DNA from: CAZRRV01 sp045660865
GTDB taxonomy: Bacteria; Bacillota; Clostridia; Oscillospirales; Acutalibacteraceae
Reading direction: 5' to 3'
Assembly: GCA_045660865.1 (NCBI GenBank)
Contig: JAZREP010000011.1
Coordinates: 16,822 to 80,821 of the forward strand
Length of the DNA: 64,000 bases
Made by a program: the position numbers and the translations under genes. The notes beneath the pieces were generated by a model. It was given only the letters and a program-made list of their open reading frames with translations, did not search any database and was not told the origin of the DNA. Shown here one piece after another: positions 24,241-32,561 of the stretch (position 1 is the stretch's first letter; each line of letters opens with the position of its first letter).

Positions 24241-24510
24241 TTAAATTCTGTGCATGGAATTGAAAATATCCTCATGCATAGCGGTAATAGATAAATTGGT
24301 TTCTTTACCGAGCGCGGACATCTTGTCTGAAAACTCAGAGAAAGAACAGCTCATTTTTTCAATATCACACATCATAATCATACAAAACAGGTCTTGCAGA
24401 ACTGTTTGAGTTACCTCGTTAATATTGACATTACAGTTGGCGCATTCGGCAGAAACCTTTGCTAAAATTCCAACTGAGTCCTTACCGATTACTGTTAATA
24501 CGGCTCTCAT
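24241..24510 (-). CDS. ACT-domain protein (UPF0237)
   Basis: An 89-aa protein made of a single ACT domain (MRAVLTVIGKDSVGILAKVS at the N-terminus), the regulatory fold that binds amino acids or similar ligands in GcvR-like proteins. GAGGTGA precedes the start. It is encoded 11 bp upstream of the PFL-family gene and probably forms a complex with it or regulates it. The ligand is unknown. Confidence 0.9.
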   Translation of the reverse strand: MRAVLTVIGKDSVGILAKVSAECANCNVNINEVTQTVLQDLFCMIMMCDIEKMSCSFSEFSDKMSALGKETNLSITAMHEDIFNSMHRI

Positions 24511-24581
24511 AAAATCACCTCGAAATAATTTAATAATAATAATTTTATCATAATGAATTTAAAAAGTAAATATAAAAAAGG

Positions 24582-24610
24582 TTGGAATTTGCTAAAAATT
24601 GTGGTATCAT
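24582..24610 (+). promoter_or_regulatory. Promoter of the Lrp-aminotransferase operon
   Basis: TTGGAA (24582-24587), 17 bp, TATCAT (24605-24610) with extended -10 TGG. It lies about 30 bp upstream of the Lrp-type gene. Confidence 0.6.
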
Positions 24611-24639
24611 AGGATTAAATCATTGTAAGAGAGGTTAGA

Positions 24640-25122
24640 ATGATGAATATAGAACTTTTAAAGCATTTAGCTGAAAACGCAAGATACACTTTACACGACC
24701 TTTCGGTTATGTGTAATTTAACCCCGGAAGAAGTGACTGCTCAAATCAAGGAACTTGAAAAAGCAGGACTTATTAGAGGTTATAAAACTGTGATTGACTG
24801 GGAGAAGCTGGACAGCGCAAAAGTCTCGGCAATTATTGAATTGAAGGTTATACCTGAAGCGGATAACGGTTTTGAGTCTTTTGCTGAAGAAATTCGCAAA
24901 TTCCCCGAGGTTGAAAGTGTTTATCTTATGTCAGGCACTTATGATTTTAATGTTGTGGTTAAGGCGCGTACTTTCCAAGAGGTTTGTATGTTTGTTGCAA
25001 AGTGCTTAGCGCCGATGAAGGGTGTAACTTCAACTGCGACTCATTTTGTTTTGCGCCGCTATAAGGAAATGGATATTGACCTTTGCGACGATACGGATGA
25101 TAGGAGGAAAATGTCCTTATGA
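24640..25122 (+). CDS. Lrp/AsnC-family transcriptional regulator
   Basis: A 160-aa feast/famine regulator with an N-terminal winged helix-turn-helix (about 1-55, containing LHDLSVMCNLTPEEV) and a C-terminal RAM/ACT-like ligand-binding domain (VESVYLMSGTYDFNVVVKA). Two ATG codons (24640 and 24643) are possible after AAGAGAGG; the protein changes by one residue only. Its stop overlaps the aminotransferase start by 4 bp (ATGA), so it probably controls this operon in response to an amino acid, as is common for Lrp-aminotransferase pairs. Confidence 0.92.
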   Translation: MMNIELLKHLAENARYTLHDLSVMCNLTPEEVTAQIKELEKAGLIRGYKTVIDWEKLDSAKVSAIIELKVIPEADNGFESFAEEIRKFPEVESVYLMSGTYDFNVVVKARTFQEVCMFVAKCLAPMKGVTSTATHFVLRRYKEMDIDLCDDTDDRRKMSL

Positions 25123-26291
25123 TTGATTATAATAGCGTGCTTAATAAGTGCGTTGTTAATATCAAGCCCTCAGGAATACGCAAATTTTTTGATATTGCAG
25201 AAAAAATGGATGATGTAATATCACTAGGTGTAGGTGAGCCGGATTTTTTGACTCCTTGGCATATCCGCCAATCTGCTATTGATTCTTTGGAGCACGGCAA
25301 AACACGTTATACCTCAAACTGGGGTCTTTTAGAACTGCGCCGTGAGATTTCAAAGTATGTACAGGGATATACAGGCGTATCTTACAACCCCGAAGATGAG
25401 GTTTTGGTAACTGTCGGTGGCAGCGAAGCTATTGACGTTGCTTTGCGTGCTATTGTTGAACCCGGTGATGAGGTGTTAATTCCTCAGCCCAGCTTTGTTT
25501 GCTACGAACCGCTTACTCAGTTGGCAGGCGGCAAACCCGTTATTGTCAGAACGAAGCAGGAAAACAATTTCCGTTTAACACCTGAGGATATACTTGATAA
25601 AATAAATGAACGCACAAAAGTCCTTATTATGCCGTACCCGTGTAATCCGACAGGGGCTATTATGGAGCGTCATGATTTGGAGAAAATTGCAAAGGTTATT
25701 GAAAAAACAAATATAATTGTTATTTCAGATGAAATTTATTCTGAATTGACATATTCGAGTTCAAAACACGTTTCTATAGCGTCTGTTAATAATATGGCTG
25801 AGCGCACGATTGTCATTAACGGATTTTCAAAGGCTTATTCAATGACAGGGTGGAGGCTTGGTTATGCTTGCGGACCGCAAGAAATTTTAATGCAAATGAC
25901 AAAAATACACCAATTCGGTATTATGAGTGCGCCTACAACCGCTCAGTATGCTGCCATCAATGCTTTAAGAAACGGTCGCAATGATATTACTGATATGTTG
26001 GAACAATATAACGGCAGGCGCAGAATTATTGTTGATGGCTTTAACAGCTTAGGCTTAACCTGTTTTGAACCGTTGGGTGCTTTTTATGCTTTCCCGAACA
26101 TTACCTCATCCGGTTTAAGCTCAGAGGAATTCTGTCAACAACTGCTTGAAAAGCAAAAGGTTGCTTTGGTACCAGGAACTGCCTTTGGTGAAAGTGGAGA
26201 GGGCTTTGTTCGTGTTTCATATTGCTATTCAATAAAACACATTAAGACGGCTCTTGAACGTATTGAATTGTTTTTAGAATCACTTAAATAG
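25119..26291 (+). CDS. Class I/II PLP-dependent aminotransferase
   Basis: A 390-aa fold-type I aminotransferase. Visible motifs are GVGEPDFLTP, PYPCNPTGA, SDEIYSELTY and the PLP-lysine block NGFSKAYSMTGWRLGY, with the substrate-carboxylate Arg near the C-terminus (GFVRVSYCYS). It is closest to the PatA/AspC-like group acting on aromatic or acidic amino acids; the exact donor cannot be decided here. It is translationally coupled to the upstream Lrp-type regulator (4-bp overlap). The ispE gene follows after 8 bp. Confidence 0.92.
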   Translation: MIDYNSVLNKCVVNIKPSGIRKFFDIAEKMDDVISLGVGEPDFLTPWHIRQSAIDSLEHGKTRYTSNWGLLELRREISKYVQGYTGVSYNPEDEVLVTVGGSEAIDVALRAIVEPGDEVLIPQPSFVCYEPLTQLAGGKPVIVRTKQENNFRLTPEDILDKINERTKVLIMPYPCNPTGAIMERHDLEKIAKVIEKTNIIVISDEIYSELTYSSSKHVSIASVNNMAERTIVINGFSKAYSMTGWRLGYACGPQEILMQMTKIHQFGIMSAPTTAQYAAINALRNGRNDITDMLEQYNGRRRIIVDGFNSLGLTCFEPLGAFYAFPNITSSGLSSEEFCQQLLEKQKVALVPGTAFGESGEGFVRVSYCYSIKHIKTALERIELFLESLK

Positions 26292-26299
26292 GTGAATTT

Positions 26300-27148
26300 A
26301 TGTTGAAAATTCTGGCATTTGCTAAAATAAATACGTATTTACGTGTTGTCGATAAGTTGCCTGACGGCTATCATTCTTTAAAAACTGTTATGCAAACCGT
26401 ATCATTAGCTGATGAGTTGCAAATCACACCGAACAATGATGGTGTCATTAATTTCAGTTGTGATAACAGTGAATTGGAAAAGTCAGACAATCTTATTTTA
26501 AAGGCTTGCAATTTGTTTTTTAAAACAACCGGTCTTACCGGAGGGTTTGATATTCATTTGATTAAACGAATACCCGTTGCGGCCGGACTTGGCGGAGGTA
26601 GTTCTGATGCAGCAACTACCTTAATTGCTCTTAATCATATTTACAATTCACCGTTAAAAATTGCTAAGCTTGAGCAAATCAGTCTTGAATTGGGGGCAGA
26701 TGTACCTTTCTTTATTCGTGGCGGTTGTTCGTTAGCGGAAGGTAAGGGTGAAGTGTTAACACCTATTAAAAAGCAATCTCGTTTTCACTATGTTTTAATA
26801 AAATATGGTAACAAAAGTTCTACAAAAGATATGTATGCCGCGCTTGACAAAATGCAATCTAAAGAAAACAACGAAACTCCTGATTTCATAAAGCTTGCCA
26901 ATGATTATGAATATCTTTGCAAGATGGGATATAATGATTTTCTAAAGGTTTCACCGTTGGGAGCAAAATTGCAGGCAGATATTTTAGAAGCAGGTGCTAC
27001 CAAAGTTTTCCTCAGCGGCAGCGGCCCCAGCTGTTATTGTGTTTTTGATAATTTGGATTCTGCAACAGCAGTTTACAATAAATTAAAACCTCGATATGAG
27101 CAATGCTTTTTAGTAGAAGATGTTGATACGGGAAGCAGTATTGTATAA
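26300..27148 (+). CDS. ispE: 4-diphosphocytidyl-2-C-methyl-D-erythritol kinase
   Basis: GHMP kinase of the non-mevalonate (MEP) isoprenoid pathway. The 282-aa protein has the N-terminal AFAKINTYLRV, the ATP-binding glycine loop PVAAGLGGGSSDAA, and the C-terminal FLSGSGPSCY. Length and motifs are standard. The gene ends in a GTATAA stop region that doubles as the putative -35 of the spoIIR promoter, and a terminator-like hairpin follows at once, so ispE is probably the last gene of the Lrp-aminotransferase transcript in growing cells. Confidence 0.95.
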   Translation: MLKILAFAKINTYLRVVDKLPDGYHSLKTVMQTVSLADELQITPNNDGVINFSCDNSELEKSDNLILKACNLFFKTTGLTGGFDIHLIKRIPVAAGLGGGSSDAATTLIALNHIYNSPLKIAKLEQISLELGADVPFFIRGGCSLAEGKGEVLTPIKKQSRFHYVLIKYGNKSSTKDMYAALDKMQSKENNETPDFIKLANDYEYLCKMGYNDFLKVSPLGAKLQADILEAGATKVFLSGSGPSCYCVFDNLDSATAVYNKLKPRYEQCFLVEDVDTGSSIV

Positions 27149-27172
27149 AAAATAAACCTCTTGTTCATACTT
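27143..27172 (+). promoter_or_regulatory. Putative sigma-F promoter of spoIIR
   Basis: GTATA (27143-27147), 15 bp, GTTCATACTT (27163-27172). This fits the sigma-F consensus (GYATA, 15 bp, GGNNANAHTR) except at two -10 positions. spoIIR is a classical sigma-F gene. The predicted start near 27179 lies downstream of the 5' arm of the hairpin at 27154-27199. Confidence 0.6.
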
Positions 27173-27202
27173 TCGTTAACCGAGAGTAACAGGAGGTTTT
27201 AT
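27154..27202 (+). terminator. Terminator-like hairpin carrying the spoIIR ribosome site
   Basis: A 12-bp stem AAACCTCTTGTT (27154-27165) / AACAGGAGGTTT (27188-27199) with one U-G pair, extended after a CAT bulge by ACTTTCG / CGAGAGT, and followed by TATT. It would end the ispE transcript. The 3' arm contains AGGAGG, the spoIIR Shine-Dalgarno, 7 bases before the ATG. Confidence 0.75.
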
Positions 27203-27203
27203 T

Positions 27204-27815
27204 ATGTCAAAATTCAAACAATTAAAAATTTCGGTTTTGTGTGGTCTTGTTATCGCAGTTTTGGTTTCAATAACTGCTTTTCAAGCTGATTGTGCAAAAA
27301 TAAGGGAAAAAACATTTCGTTTGCATATAATAGCAAATTCAAACAGCGAAGCGGACCAGAACATAAAACTTGCAGTACGTGATGAAATTTTAAAATTGAC
27401 CGAAACTATCTATGCTGATTGTAAAGACAATGAACAAGCCAAACAAGCAACGATTGAAAATTTAAAACTGTTCAAAATTACAGCCGATAATGCTTTAAGT
27501 AAAGCGGGTTTTAATTACAAGTCGCAGGCAATGGTTGGGGTTGTTAATTTTAATACCAGAGAATATGAGGACTTTGCTTTGCCTGCCGGTGAATACGAGG
27601 CGTTAAAAATTGTTTTAGGCGACGGCGAGGGTGAAAACTGGTGGTGCGTTATGTATCCAAAGGTCTGTGTGTCACTTTGCGGCTTCGATGAGTACGAATC
27701 GGTGTTGAATGACCGACAGAATAATATAATAAATAAAAAGAAAGAGTACAAGATTGCCTTTCGTTTTGTAGAGGTTTTTAGTGACCTTAAAAGATTTGTA
27801 AAAAAATATTTATAA
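27204..27815 (+). CDS. spoIIR: Stage II sporulation protein R
   Basis: Secreted forespore signal that activates the SpoIIGA protease and thus pro-sigma-E processing in the mother cell. The 203-aa protein has an N-terminal signal helix (about 8-26, ending FQADCA) and the family core RLHIIANSNSEADQNIKLAVRD, then YEALKIVLGDGEGENWWCVM with PKVCV. The length is normal for clostridial SpoIIR. The ribosome site is buried in a terminator-like hairpin after ispE, with a sigma-F-like promoter inside, an arrangement that would keep it silent outside the forespore. Confidence 0.95.
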   Translation: MSKFKQLKISVLCGLVIAVLVSITAFQADCAKIREKTFRLHIIANSNSEADQNIKLAVRDEILKLTETIYADCKDNEQAKQATIENLKLFKITADNALSKAGFNYKSQAMVGVVNFNTREYEDFALPAGEYEALKIVLGDGEGENWWCVMYPKVCVSLCGFDEYESVLNDRQNNIINKKKEYKIAFRFVEVFSDLKRFVKKYL

Positions 27816-27829
27816 ATCGAAAATAATGC

Positions 27830-27858
27830 TTGCAATTTGAAAAATAATGTGATATTAT
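27830..27858 (+). promoter_or_regulatory. Sigma-A promoter of rpmE
   Basis: TTGCAA (27830-27835), 17 bp, TATTAT (27853-27858) with extended -10 TGA, about 37 bp before the rpmE ATG. Confidence 0.7.
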
Positions 27859-27894
27859 ATCATTTGCTAATGTGATATTTGAGAGGTGACAGAA

Positions 27895-28101
27895 ATGAAA
27901 CAGGGAATTCATCCTGAATATGAGAAGGTAGTTGTTCGTTGTGCTTGCGGAGCTGAGTTTGAAACCCGTTCCACAAAGAAAGACATTCGTTTGGATATTT
28001 GTTCAAAGTGTCATCCCTTCTTTACCGGTAAGCAAAAATTGGTTGATACCGGCGGTCGTGTAGACAGATTCAAAAAGCGCTTTAATATGGACGCAAAATA
28101 G
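27895..28101 (+). CDS. rpmE: 50S ribosomal protein L31, zinc-binding form
   Basis: A 68-aa ribosomal protein of the large subunit. The start was set at ATG 27895 after GAGAGGTGA; an upstream in-frame codon at 27886 overlaps this ribosome site. The protein has the CxC (CACG) and CxxC (CSKCHPF) pairs of the zinc-containing L31 type, and the conserved HPFFTGKQKLVDTGGRVDRF region. It has its own promoter and terminator. Confidence 0.96.
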   Translation: MKQGIHPEYEKVVVRCACGAEFETRSTKKDIRLDICSKCHPFFTGKQKLVDTGGRVDRFKKRFNMDAK

Positions 28102-28108
28102 TATGTAT

Positions 28109-28143
28109 AAGGCCGCACTGTACAACAGTTGCGGTCTTTTCTT
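28109..28143 (+). terminator. Terminator after rpmE
   Basis: Stem AAGGCCGCACTG / CAGTTGCGGTCTT with a 5-nt loop (TACAA) and one mismatch or G-U pairs, followed by TTTCTTTT. Confidence 0.75.
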
Positions 28144-28174
28144 TTAACAGATTAAGAAAGGAGTGGCTATACAA

Positions 28175-28792
28175 ATGTCGTATAAAACAATTTTAGAGCC
28201 TGTTTCAGCAGAATTTACAGAGCAACGCTCACGCTTTATAGCTGCTCTTTATCCCGTTTCTAGTGAGCAAGAGGCTGTTGAGCTTATTAACGCACGTAAG
28301 CAGGAATTTTGGGATGCCAAGCATAATGTTTATGCTTATCGTTTAGCTGAGGGGAATATAGCCCGTTTTTCAGATGACGGTGAGCCGCATTCAACTGCCG
28401 GCAAACCAACGCTTGATGTACTTGCCGGCGCCGAGCTTACAAATTGCTTACTTGTTACAACCAGATATTTTGGTGGTATTCTTTTAGGCACCGGAGGTTT
28501 GGTGCGTGCATATTCTACTGCGGCACGCTTGGCAATCGAGCAAGCAAAAATTGTAGAAATCAGAGATTGTATAAAATACTCATTACAACTTGATTATTCG
28601 CAATATGATAAGCTTAATGCCTTCTTAAAATCCAAGAATACTCTTGTGCTTTCAACCGATTTTTCAGAACAGATAAATGTACAAATTATTTTACCAATTG
28701 AATCATCCGAGGCGTTTTGTTCAGAGCTGAGAGATGCCTTTTTTGGTGAAATTTCCCCGCAGTTTATTGAAAATTGTACTTTTGCCCTTTAA
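28175..28792 (+). CDS. YigZ/IMPACT-family protein
   Basis: A 205-aa protein with an N-terminal UPF0029 (Impact) domain containing FSDDGEPHSTAGKP and TTRYFGGILLGTGGLVRAYS, and a C-terminal DUF1949 domain. Relatives of known structure bind nucleic acid or regulate translation, but no reaction is proven. The start was set at ATG 28175; the in-frame GTG at 28163 falls inside the AAAGGAG ribosome site. It is flanked by terminators on both sides, so it is a single-gene unit. Confidence 0.88.
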   Translation: MSYKTILEPVSAEFTEQRSRFIAALYPVSSEQEAVELINARKQEFWDAKHNVYAYRLAEGNIARFSDDGEPHSTAGKPTLDVLAGAELTNCLLVTTRYFGGILLGTGGLVRAYSTAARLAIEQAKIVEIRDCIKYSLQLDYSQYDKLNAFLKSKNTLVLSTDFSEQINVQIILPIESSEAFCSELRDAFFGEISPQFIENCTFAL

Positions 28793-28838
28793 AAAGGCGG
28801 AATTTTTATTCTTTTTGTGCCTTTTTAAAGGGTTTTTT
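28785..28838 (+). terminator. Terminator after the YigZ-like gene
   Basis: Stem CCCTTTAAAAAGGC (28785-28798) / GCCTTTTTAAAGGG (28819-28832), then six T. The 5' arm overlaps the last codons and stop of the gene. Confidence 0.85.
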
Positions 28839-28882
28839 GCTTTTTTGTCGTATTTATATATATAAAAGAAACGAGGTGAGGT

Positions 28883-30643
28883 TTGTTGGCGTTACGTGAA
28901 GACTTTTTGCTTGAATTAAAATATCGCAATAGTATCGATTCAGTTGTATCGGGCTATATATCTTTAAAGAAAAGAGGCAATAATTTAATAGGGCTTTGTC
29001 CGTTCCATAATGAGAAAACACCGTCTTTTACGTTGTATCCGGAAAACGGCTCGTTTTATTGCTTTGGCTGCGGTGAAGGCGGAGACGTAATATCCTTTAT
29101 TAAAAAAATAGAAAATTTGGATTATATCGATGCTGTCAAGCTCTTGGCAGAACGAGTTTCATTGCCAATGCCGGAGGACAACTCTTACGACGACAGATTA
29201 TCTAAGCTGAAGGCTGAAATGATTAAGGCAAATAAGCTGGCGGCTAAATTTTTCTGTGACATGTTGCTTACTGACGGCGGCAAACCCAGTAGAGAATACC
29301 TGACAGGTAGAGGCCTTTCGGTTAAAACTATCCGCAATTTTGGGATAGGTTATGCTCCTGATTCTTGGGATGCTTTGTATAAACATTTAAAAGGAAACGG
29401 AATCTCTGACGAGGCAATTACAGAAGCAAACCTCTGCGGTATAGGTAAAAACGGTAAATGCTATGACCGTTTTCGTAACAGAGTTATGTTCCCGATAATT
29501 GACGTTCGTGGAAATGTAGTTGCATTCAGCGGCCGCAATTTGCCGGGTGTTGAAAGCGGCGGTAAATATGTTAATACCAGAGATACGCATATTTACAAAA
29601 AAGGCAATATGCTCTTTGGTTTATATTCGGCAAAAAATTATTGTTCAGAGCGTGCAATTTTAGTTGAAGGTAATATGGACGTTATTGCACTGCATCAAGC
29701 TGGATTTACAAATACAGTTGGTTCTTTAGGTACCGCATTTACTCCGGAACAGGCAAGGCTTATAAGCAAATACACTAAAGAGGTTGTAGTTATGCTTGAT
29801 GCCGATTCGGCGGGTCAAAAAGCGACCGATAAAGTGATTTCAATTCTTACAGAGGCTAATGTGGCAATACGTATTCTGCGTTTGCCCGATTGCAAAGACC
29901 CGGATGAATTTATTAAAAAACACTCTGCCGCAAGGCTTCAGGCATTGCTTGATAATGCAAAGACCGATATTGAATATATGCTGCTTCGTGCTGCAGACGG
30001 GCTTAGCATGGCGGATGATGATGCTAAAATAACCTATTTAAAGCGTGCTACAGAGCTTTTGGCAGGTGTAGATGATTCAATAGCGGTTGAGCTCTATACA
30101 AGCAAACTGGCCGATAAATATGGTATAGCAAAGCAAACGTTAGAACTTTCAATTGCTGAAGTCAGGAAGAAAAAACGAAAACAGCAAAATCGCCAGGAAT
30201 TAAAAGAAATTGTACAGATAAATCCTAAAGACGCTGTTAATCCCGAAAAGGCTCAACACAAAAAAGCAGCAGCGGCTGAGGAAACGATTTGCAGTATCTT
30301 AATGTATCACCCTGATTTATACGATAGGTTTAAGGACAAGCTTATCTCGGATGTTTTTGTAACATCCTTCGGCAAGCGGTTGTTTGAAGCTATTTGTGAA
30401 ATCTTTGACAGAGGTTATACATTTGATATATCCCTTTTGGGCGAAAAGTTTTCATCGAATGAAATAGGTTTTATTGTAAGCTTGCAGACAACAAAGCGGT
30501 TTAGTGAAGAGCCGTCTTTACTTTTGGAAGATTGCATAAATACTTTGAAATCGGAAAAGCTTAAAATTCAAAGCGAAAACACAAGCAATACTACAGATGA
30601 GTGGGAAAACCAAATGCGTCTGTTAGCTGAACATAAAAAATAA
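28883..30643 (+). CDS. dnaG: DNA primase
   Basis: Synthesises RNA primers for lagging-strand replication. The 586-aa protein has the CHC2 zinc ribbon (Cys39, His42, Cys60, Cys63), the RNA-polymerase domain with TOPRIM motifs VEGNMDVIA and LDADSAGQKA, and a C-terminal helicase-binding domain. The start is TTG at 28883, with a second TTG in the next codon, behind GAGGTGAG. The gene is followed after a few bases by rpoD; dnaG-rpoD is the conserved macromolecular-synthesis order (rpsU is not present here). A weak promoter (TTGCTT, 18 bp, TATAAA) may lie just after the upstream terminator. Confidence 0.97.
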   Translation: MLALREDFLLELKYRNSIDSVVSGYISLKKRGNNLIGLCPFHNEKTPSFTLYPENGSFYCFGCGEGGDVISFIKKIENLDYIDAVKLLAERVSLPMPEDNSYDDRLSKLKAEMIKANKLAAKFFCDMLLTDGGKPSREYLTGRGLSVKTIRNFGIGYAPDSWDALYKHLKGNGISDEAITEANLCGIGKNGKCYDRFRNRVMFPIIDVRGNVVAFSGRNLPGVESGGKYVNTRDTHIYKKGNMLFGLYSAKNYCSERAILVEGNMDVIALHQAGFTNTVGSLGTAFTPEQARLISKYTKEVVVMLDADSAGQKATDKVISILTEANVAIRILRLPDCKDPDEFIKKHSAARLQALLDNAKTDIEYMLLRAADGLSMADDDAKITYLKRATELLAGVDDSIAVELYTSKLADKYGIAKQTLELSIAEVRKKKRKQQNRQELKEIVQINPKDAVNPEKAQHKKAAAAEETICSILMYHPDLYDRFKDKLISDVFVTSFGKRLFEAICEIFDRGYTFDISLLGEKFSSNEIGFIVSLQTTKRFSEEPSLLLEDCINTLKSEKLKIQSENTSNTTDEWENQMRLLAEHKK

Positions 30644-30659
30644 ATTGGAGAAGTTGAAT

Positions 30660-31709
30660 ATGGAAGAAAAAAATATAAACACTCAGGAAAACAATGAATT
30701 GAAAAACGATATGGTTGACGAATTTGCCGAAGACCTTATGGAAGATATGCCCGAAAATTTTGATGAGACAATCGAAGATGATGCGTTACTCGATATGGAC
30801 TATGAGCCTACTGATGAGGATTTAAAATTAGAAGACATAGAAAACGAGAATGTTGACCTCGAAGATGCGCTTAATATTGACAGTATTTCTCTTGATGACC
30901 CTGTAAAGGTCTATTTGAAAGAAATAGGTAGAGTACCGCTTCTTTCAACCGAGGAAGAGGTTGAATTGGCTAAGAAAATTCTCGACGGTGACGAGTATTC
31001 TAAAAAACGTCTTACCGAAGCCAATCTTCGTTTGGTTGTTAGTATTGCAAAGCGTTATGTTGGTCGTGGTATGCATTTCCTTGACTTAATCCAAGAGGGA
31101 AATGTGGGTCTTATCAAGGCTGTAGAAAAATTTGACCACACCAAAGGCTTCAAATTTTCAACCTATGCAACTTGGTGGATTCGCCAGGCAATTACAAGAG
31201 CAATTGCTGACCAGGCTCGTACTATCCGTATTCCTGTGCATATGGTAGAAACTATCAATCGTTTAAAGAAGATTCAAAGTCAACTTCTCCACGAAAACGG
31301 CAAAGAGCCAAGTGAGGAGTTAATTGCTGAGCATATGGACATGTCGGTAGAGCGTGTGCGTGAAATTATGCGTGTCGCTCAAGAGCCTGTTTCAATGGAA
31401 ACACCTATCGGTCCTGAGGAGGATAGTCGCCTTATGGACTTTATTCGTGATGAAGAGGCTTTGGCACCCGATGATGCCGCATTAAAAACAATAACTAATG
31501 AGGATATTGACTCTGTTCTTAAAACCCTTACAGAGAGGGAAGAACAGGTTATACGTCTGCGCTTTGGATTAAAGGACGGCCGTTGCCATACTCTTGAAGA
31601 GGTTGGTCTTGAATTTAATGTTACTCGTGAGCGTATCCGTCAGATTGAGGCAAAAGCACTCAGAAAGTTAAGACATCCTGTACGCAGCAATAAATTTAGA
31701 GACAGATAA
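30660..31709 (+). CDS. rpoD: RNA polymerase primary sigma factor (RpoD/SigA)
   Basis: Housekeeping sigma factor. The start was set at ATG 30660 with GGAG upstream; the in-frame TTG at 30645 is part of that ribosome site. The 349-aa protein has a very acidic N-terminal part (about 1-80), then region 1.2 (DPVKVYLKEIGRVPLL), region 2 with FSTYATWWIRQAI, region 3, and region 4.2 (TRERIRQIEAKALRKLRHP). The long non-conserved insert of proteobacterial RpoD is absent, as usual in Bacillota. The many TTGACA/TATAAT promoters in the window fit this factor. Confidence 0.97.
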   Translation: MEEKNINTQENNELKNDMVDEFAEDLMEDMPENFDETIEDDALLDMDYEPTDEDLKLEDIENENVDLEDALNIDSISLDDPVKVYLKEIGRVPLLSTEEEVELAKKILDGDEYSKKRLTEANLRLVVSIAKRYVGRGMHFLDLIQEGNVGLIKAVEKFDHTKGFKFSTYATWWIRQAITRAIADQARTIRIPVHMVETINRLKKIQSQLLHENGKEPSEELIAEHMDMSVERVREIMRVAQEPVSMETPIGPEEDSRLMDFIRDEEALAPDDAALKTITNEDIDSVLKTLTEREEQVIRLRFGLKDGRCHTLEEVGLEFNVTRERIRQIEAKALRKLRHPVRSNKFRDR

Positions 31710-31735
31710 GTTGTAAATTGAAGGAGTACTTAACA

Positions 31736-31990
31736 ATGCAAATGACATATAATACAAAGGGTACTTGCTCGAGAAGGATACATATTGAGATTGAGGACAA
31801 TATATTAAAATCAGTATCCTTTGAGGGCGGTTGCAACGGCAACTTAAAGGGTATTTCTGCTCTTTGTATCGGTATGGATGTTGATGAGATTATAGAAAGA
31901 CTTGAATCCATAACCTGTGGCTTCAAAAACACATCCTGTCCTGACCAGCTTGCACAAGCATTGAAGGAATATAAAGCGAATATAAAATGA
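31736..31990 (+). CDS. TSCPD-domain protein
   Basis: An 84-aa protein of the small TSCPD family, named after a motif that also occurs at the C-terminus of some adenosylcobalamin ribonucleotide reductases. Here the last part reads NTSCPDQLAQAL, which shows the signature, and the N-terminus YNTKGTCSRRIHIEI with FEGGCNGNLKGI is typical. Cysteines suggest metal binding or a redox role, but the function of stand-alone members is unknown. The start was set at ATG 31736 after AAGGAG. Confidence 0.85.
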   Translation: MQMTYNTKGTCSRRIHIEIEDNILKSVSFEGGCNGNLKGISALCIGMDVDEIIERLESITCGFKNTSCPDQLAQALKEYKANIK

Positions 31991-32006
31991 AAATCAGGTG
32001 AACGAT

Positions 32007-32561
32007 ATGTTTGATGACCATGATATAAAAATTGCAGGCGCTACACCGTCTAAGGACATTAAATCTGCAAACAGCATTTTGAATATGTCAGAGGAATATA
32101 ACCGTGAAAGGGAAAACGGTAATATTACAAAGGCAAAAGAATTCGGTAAAGCAATTGCCGACCGCCTGAACAGTTCCGATGAATTTTTTCCGCACGATGA
32201 AGAGGATGAAAGCGCAGAGCTTCAAAACCAGAAAAAAACATTGTTGGCATTCGCAGGAGTTGCCGGCATAGAGCTTTTGTGCCCTAATTCGGCTACATCG
32301 TATGCTGCACAAAACAGTTTTTATTCACAGCTTGAAAAGGTTTCGCCTGAGGTTTACAAAAGCGCATTGAACAGCGGCGCCTTCTCCTTTTATTACTTGG
32401 CTTTTCGCCGTAGCGGTGATATAGAGCGCAGAATAGGACAAACCTTTGCAATGCTTTGCTCACACGATGGCGACCCTGTTTATCAAGAACTTGGTGAAGC
32501 GCTTTACTGCTGGTTTGCATCAATCATTGAAAATGAGGCTGAAAAAATTGCGTTCATTTAG
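32007..32561 (+). CDS. Hypothetical protein, about 184 aa
   Basis: A soluble protein without a family I recognise. It starts MFDDHDIKIAGATPSKDIKS, has an acidic mid-part (PHDEEDESAEL), and continues as a mainly helical domain with LLAFAGVAGIELLCPNSATS and YYLAFRRSGDIERRIG. The start was set at ATG 32007 with AGGTGA upstream; GTG 31998 is within that site. Its 3' end overlaps the start of the transglutaminase gene by 29 bp in another frame, so the two are likely co-translated and perhaps act together. Confidence 0.7.
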   Translation: MFDDHDIKIAGATPSKDIKSANSILNMSEEYNRERENGNITKAKEFGKAIADRLNSSDEFFPHDEEDESAELQNQKKTLLAFAGVAGIELLCPNSATSYAAQNSFYSQLEKVSPEVYKSALNSGAFSFYYLAFRRSGDIERRIGQTFAMLCSHDGDPVYQELGEALYCWFASIIENEAEKIAFI

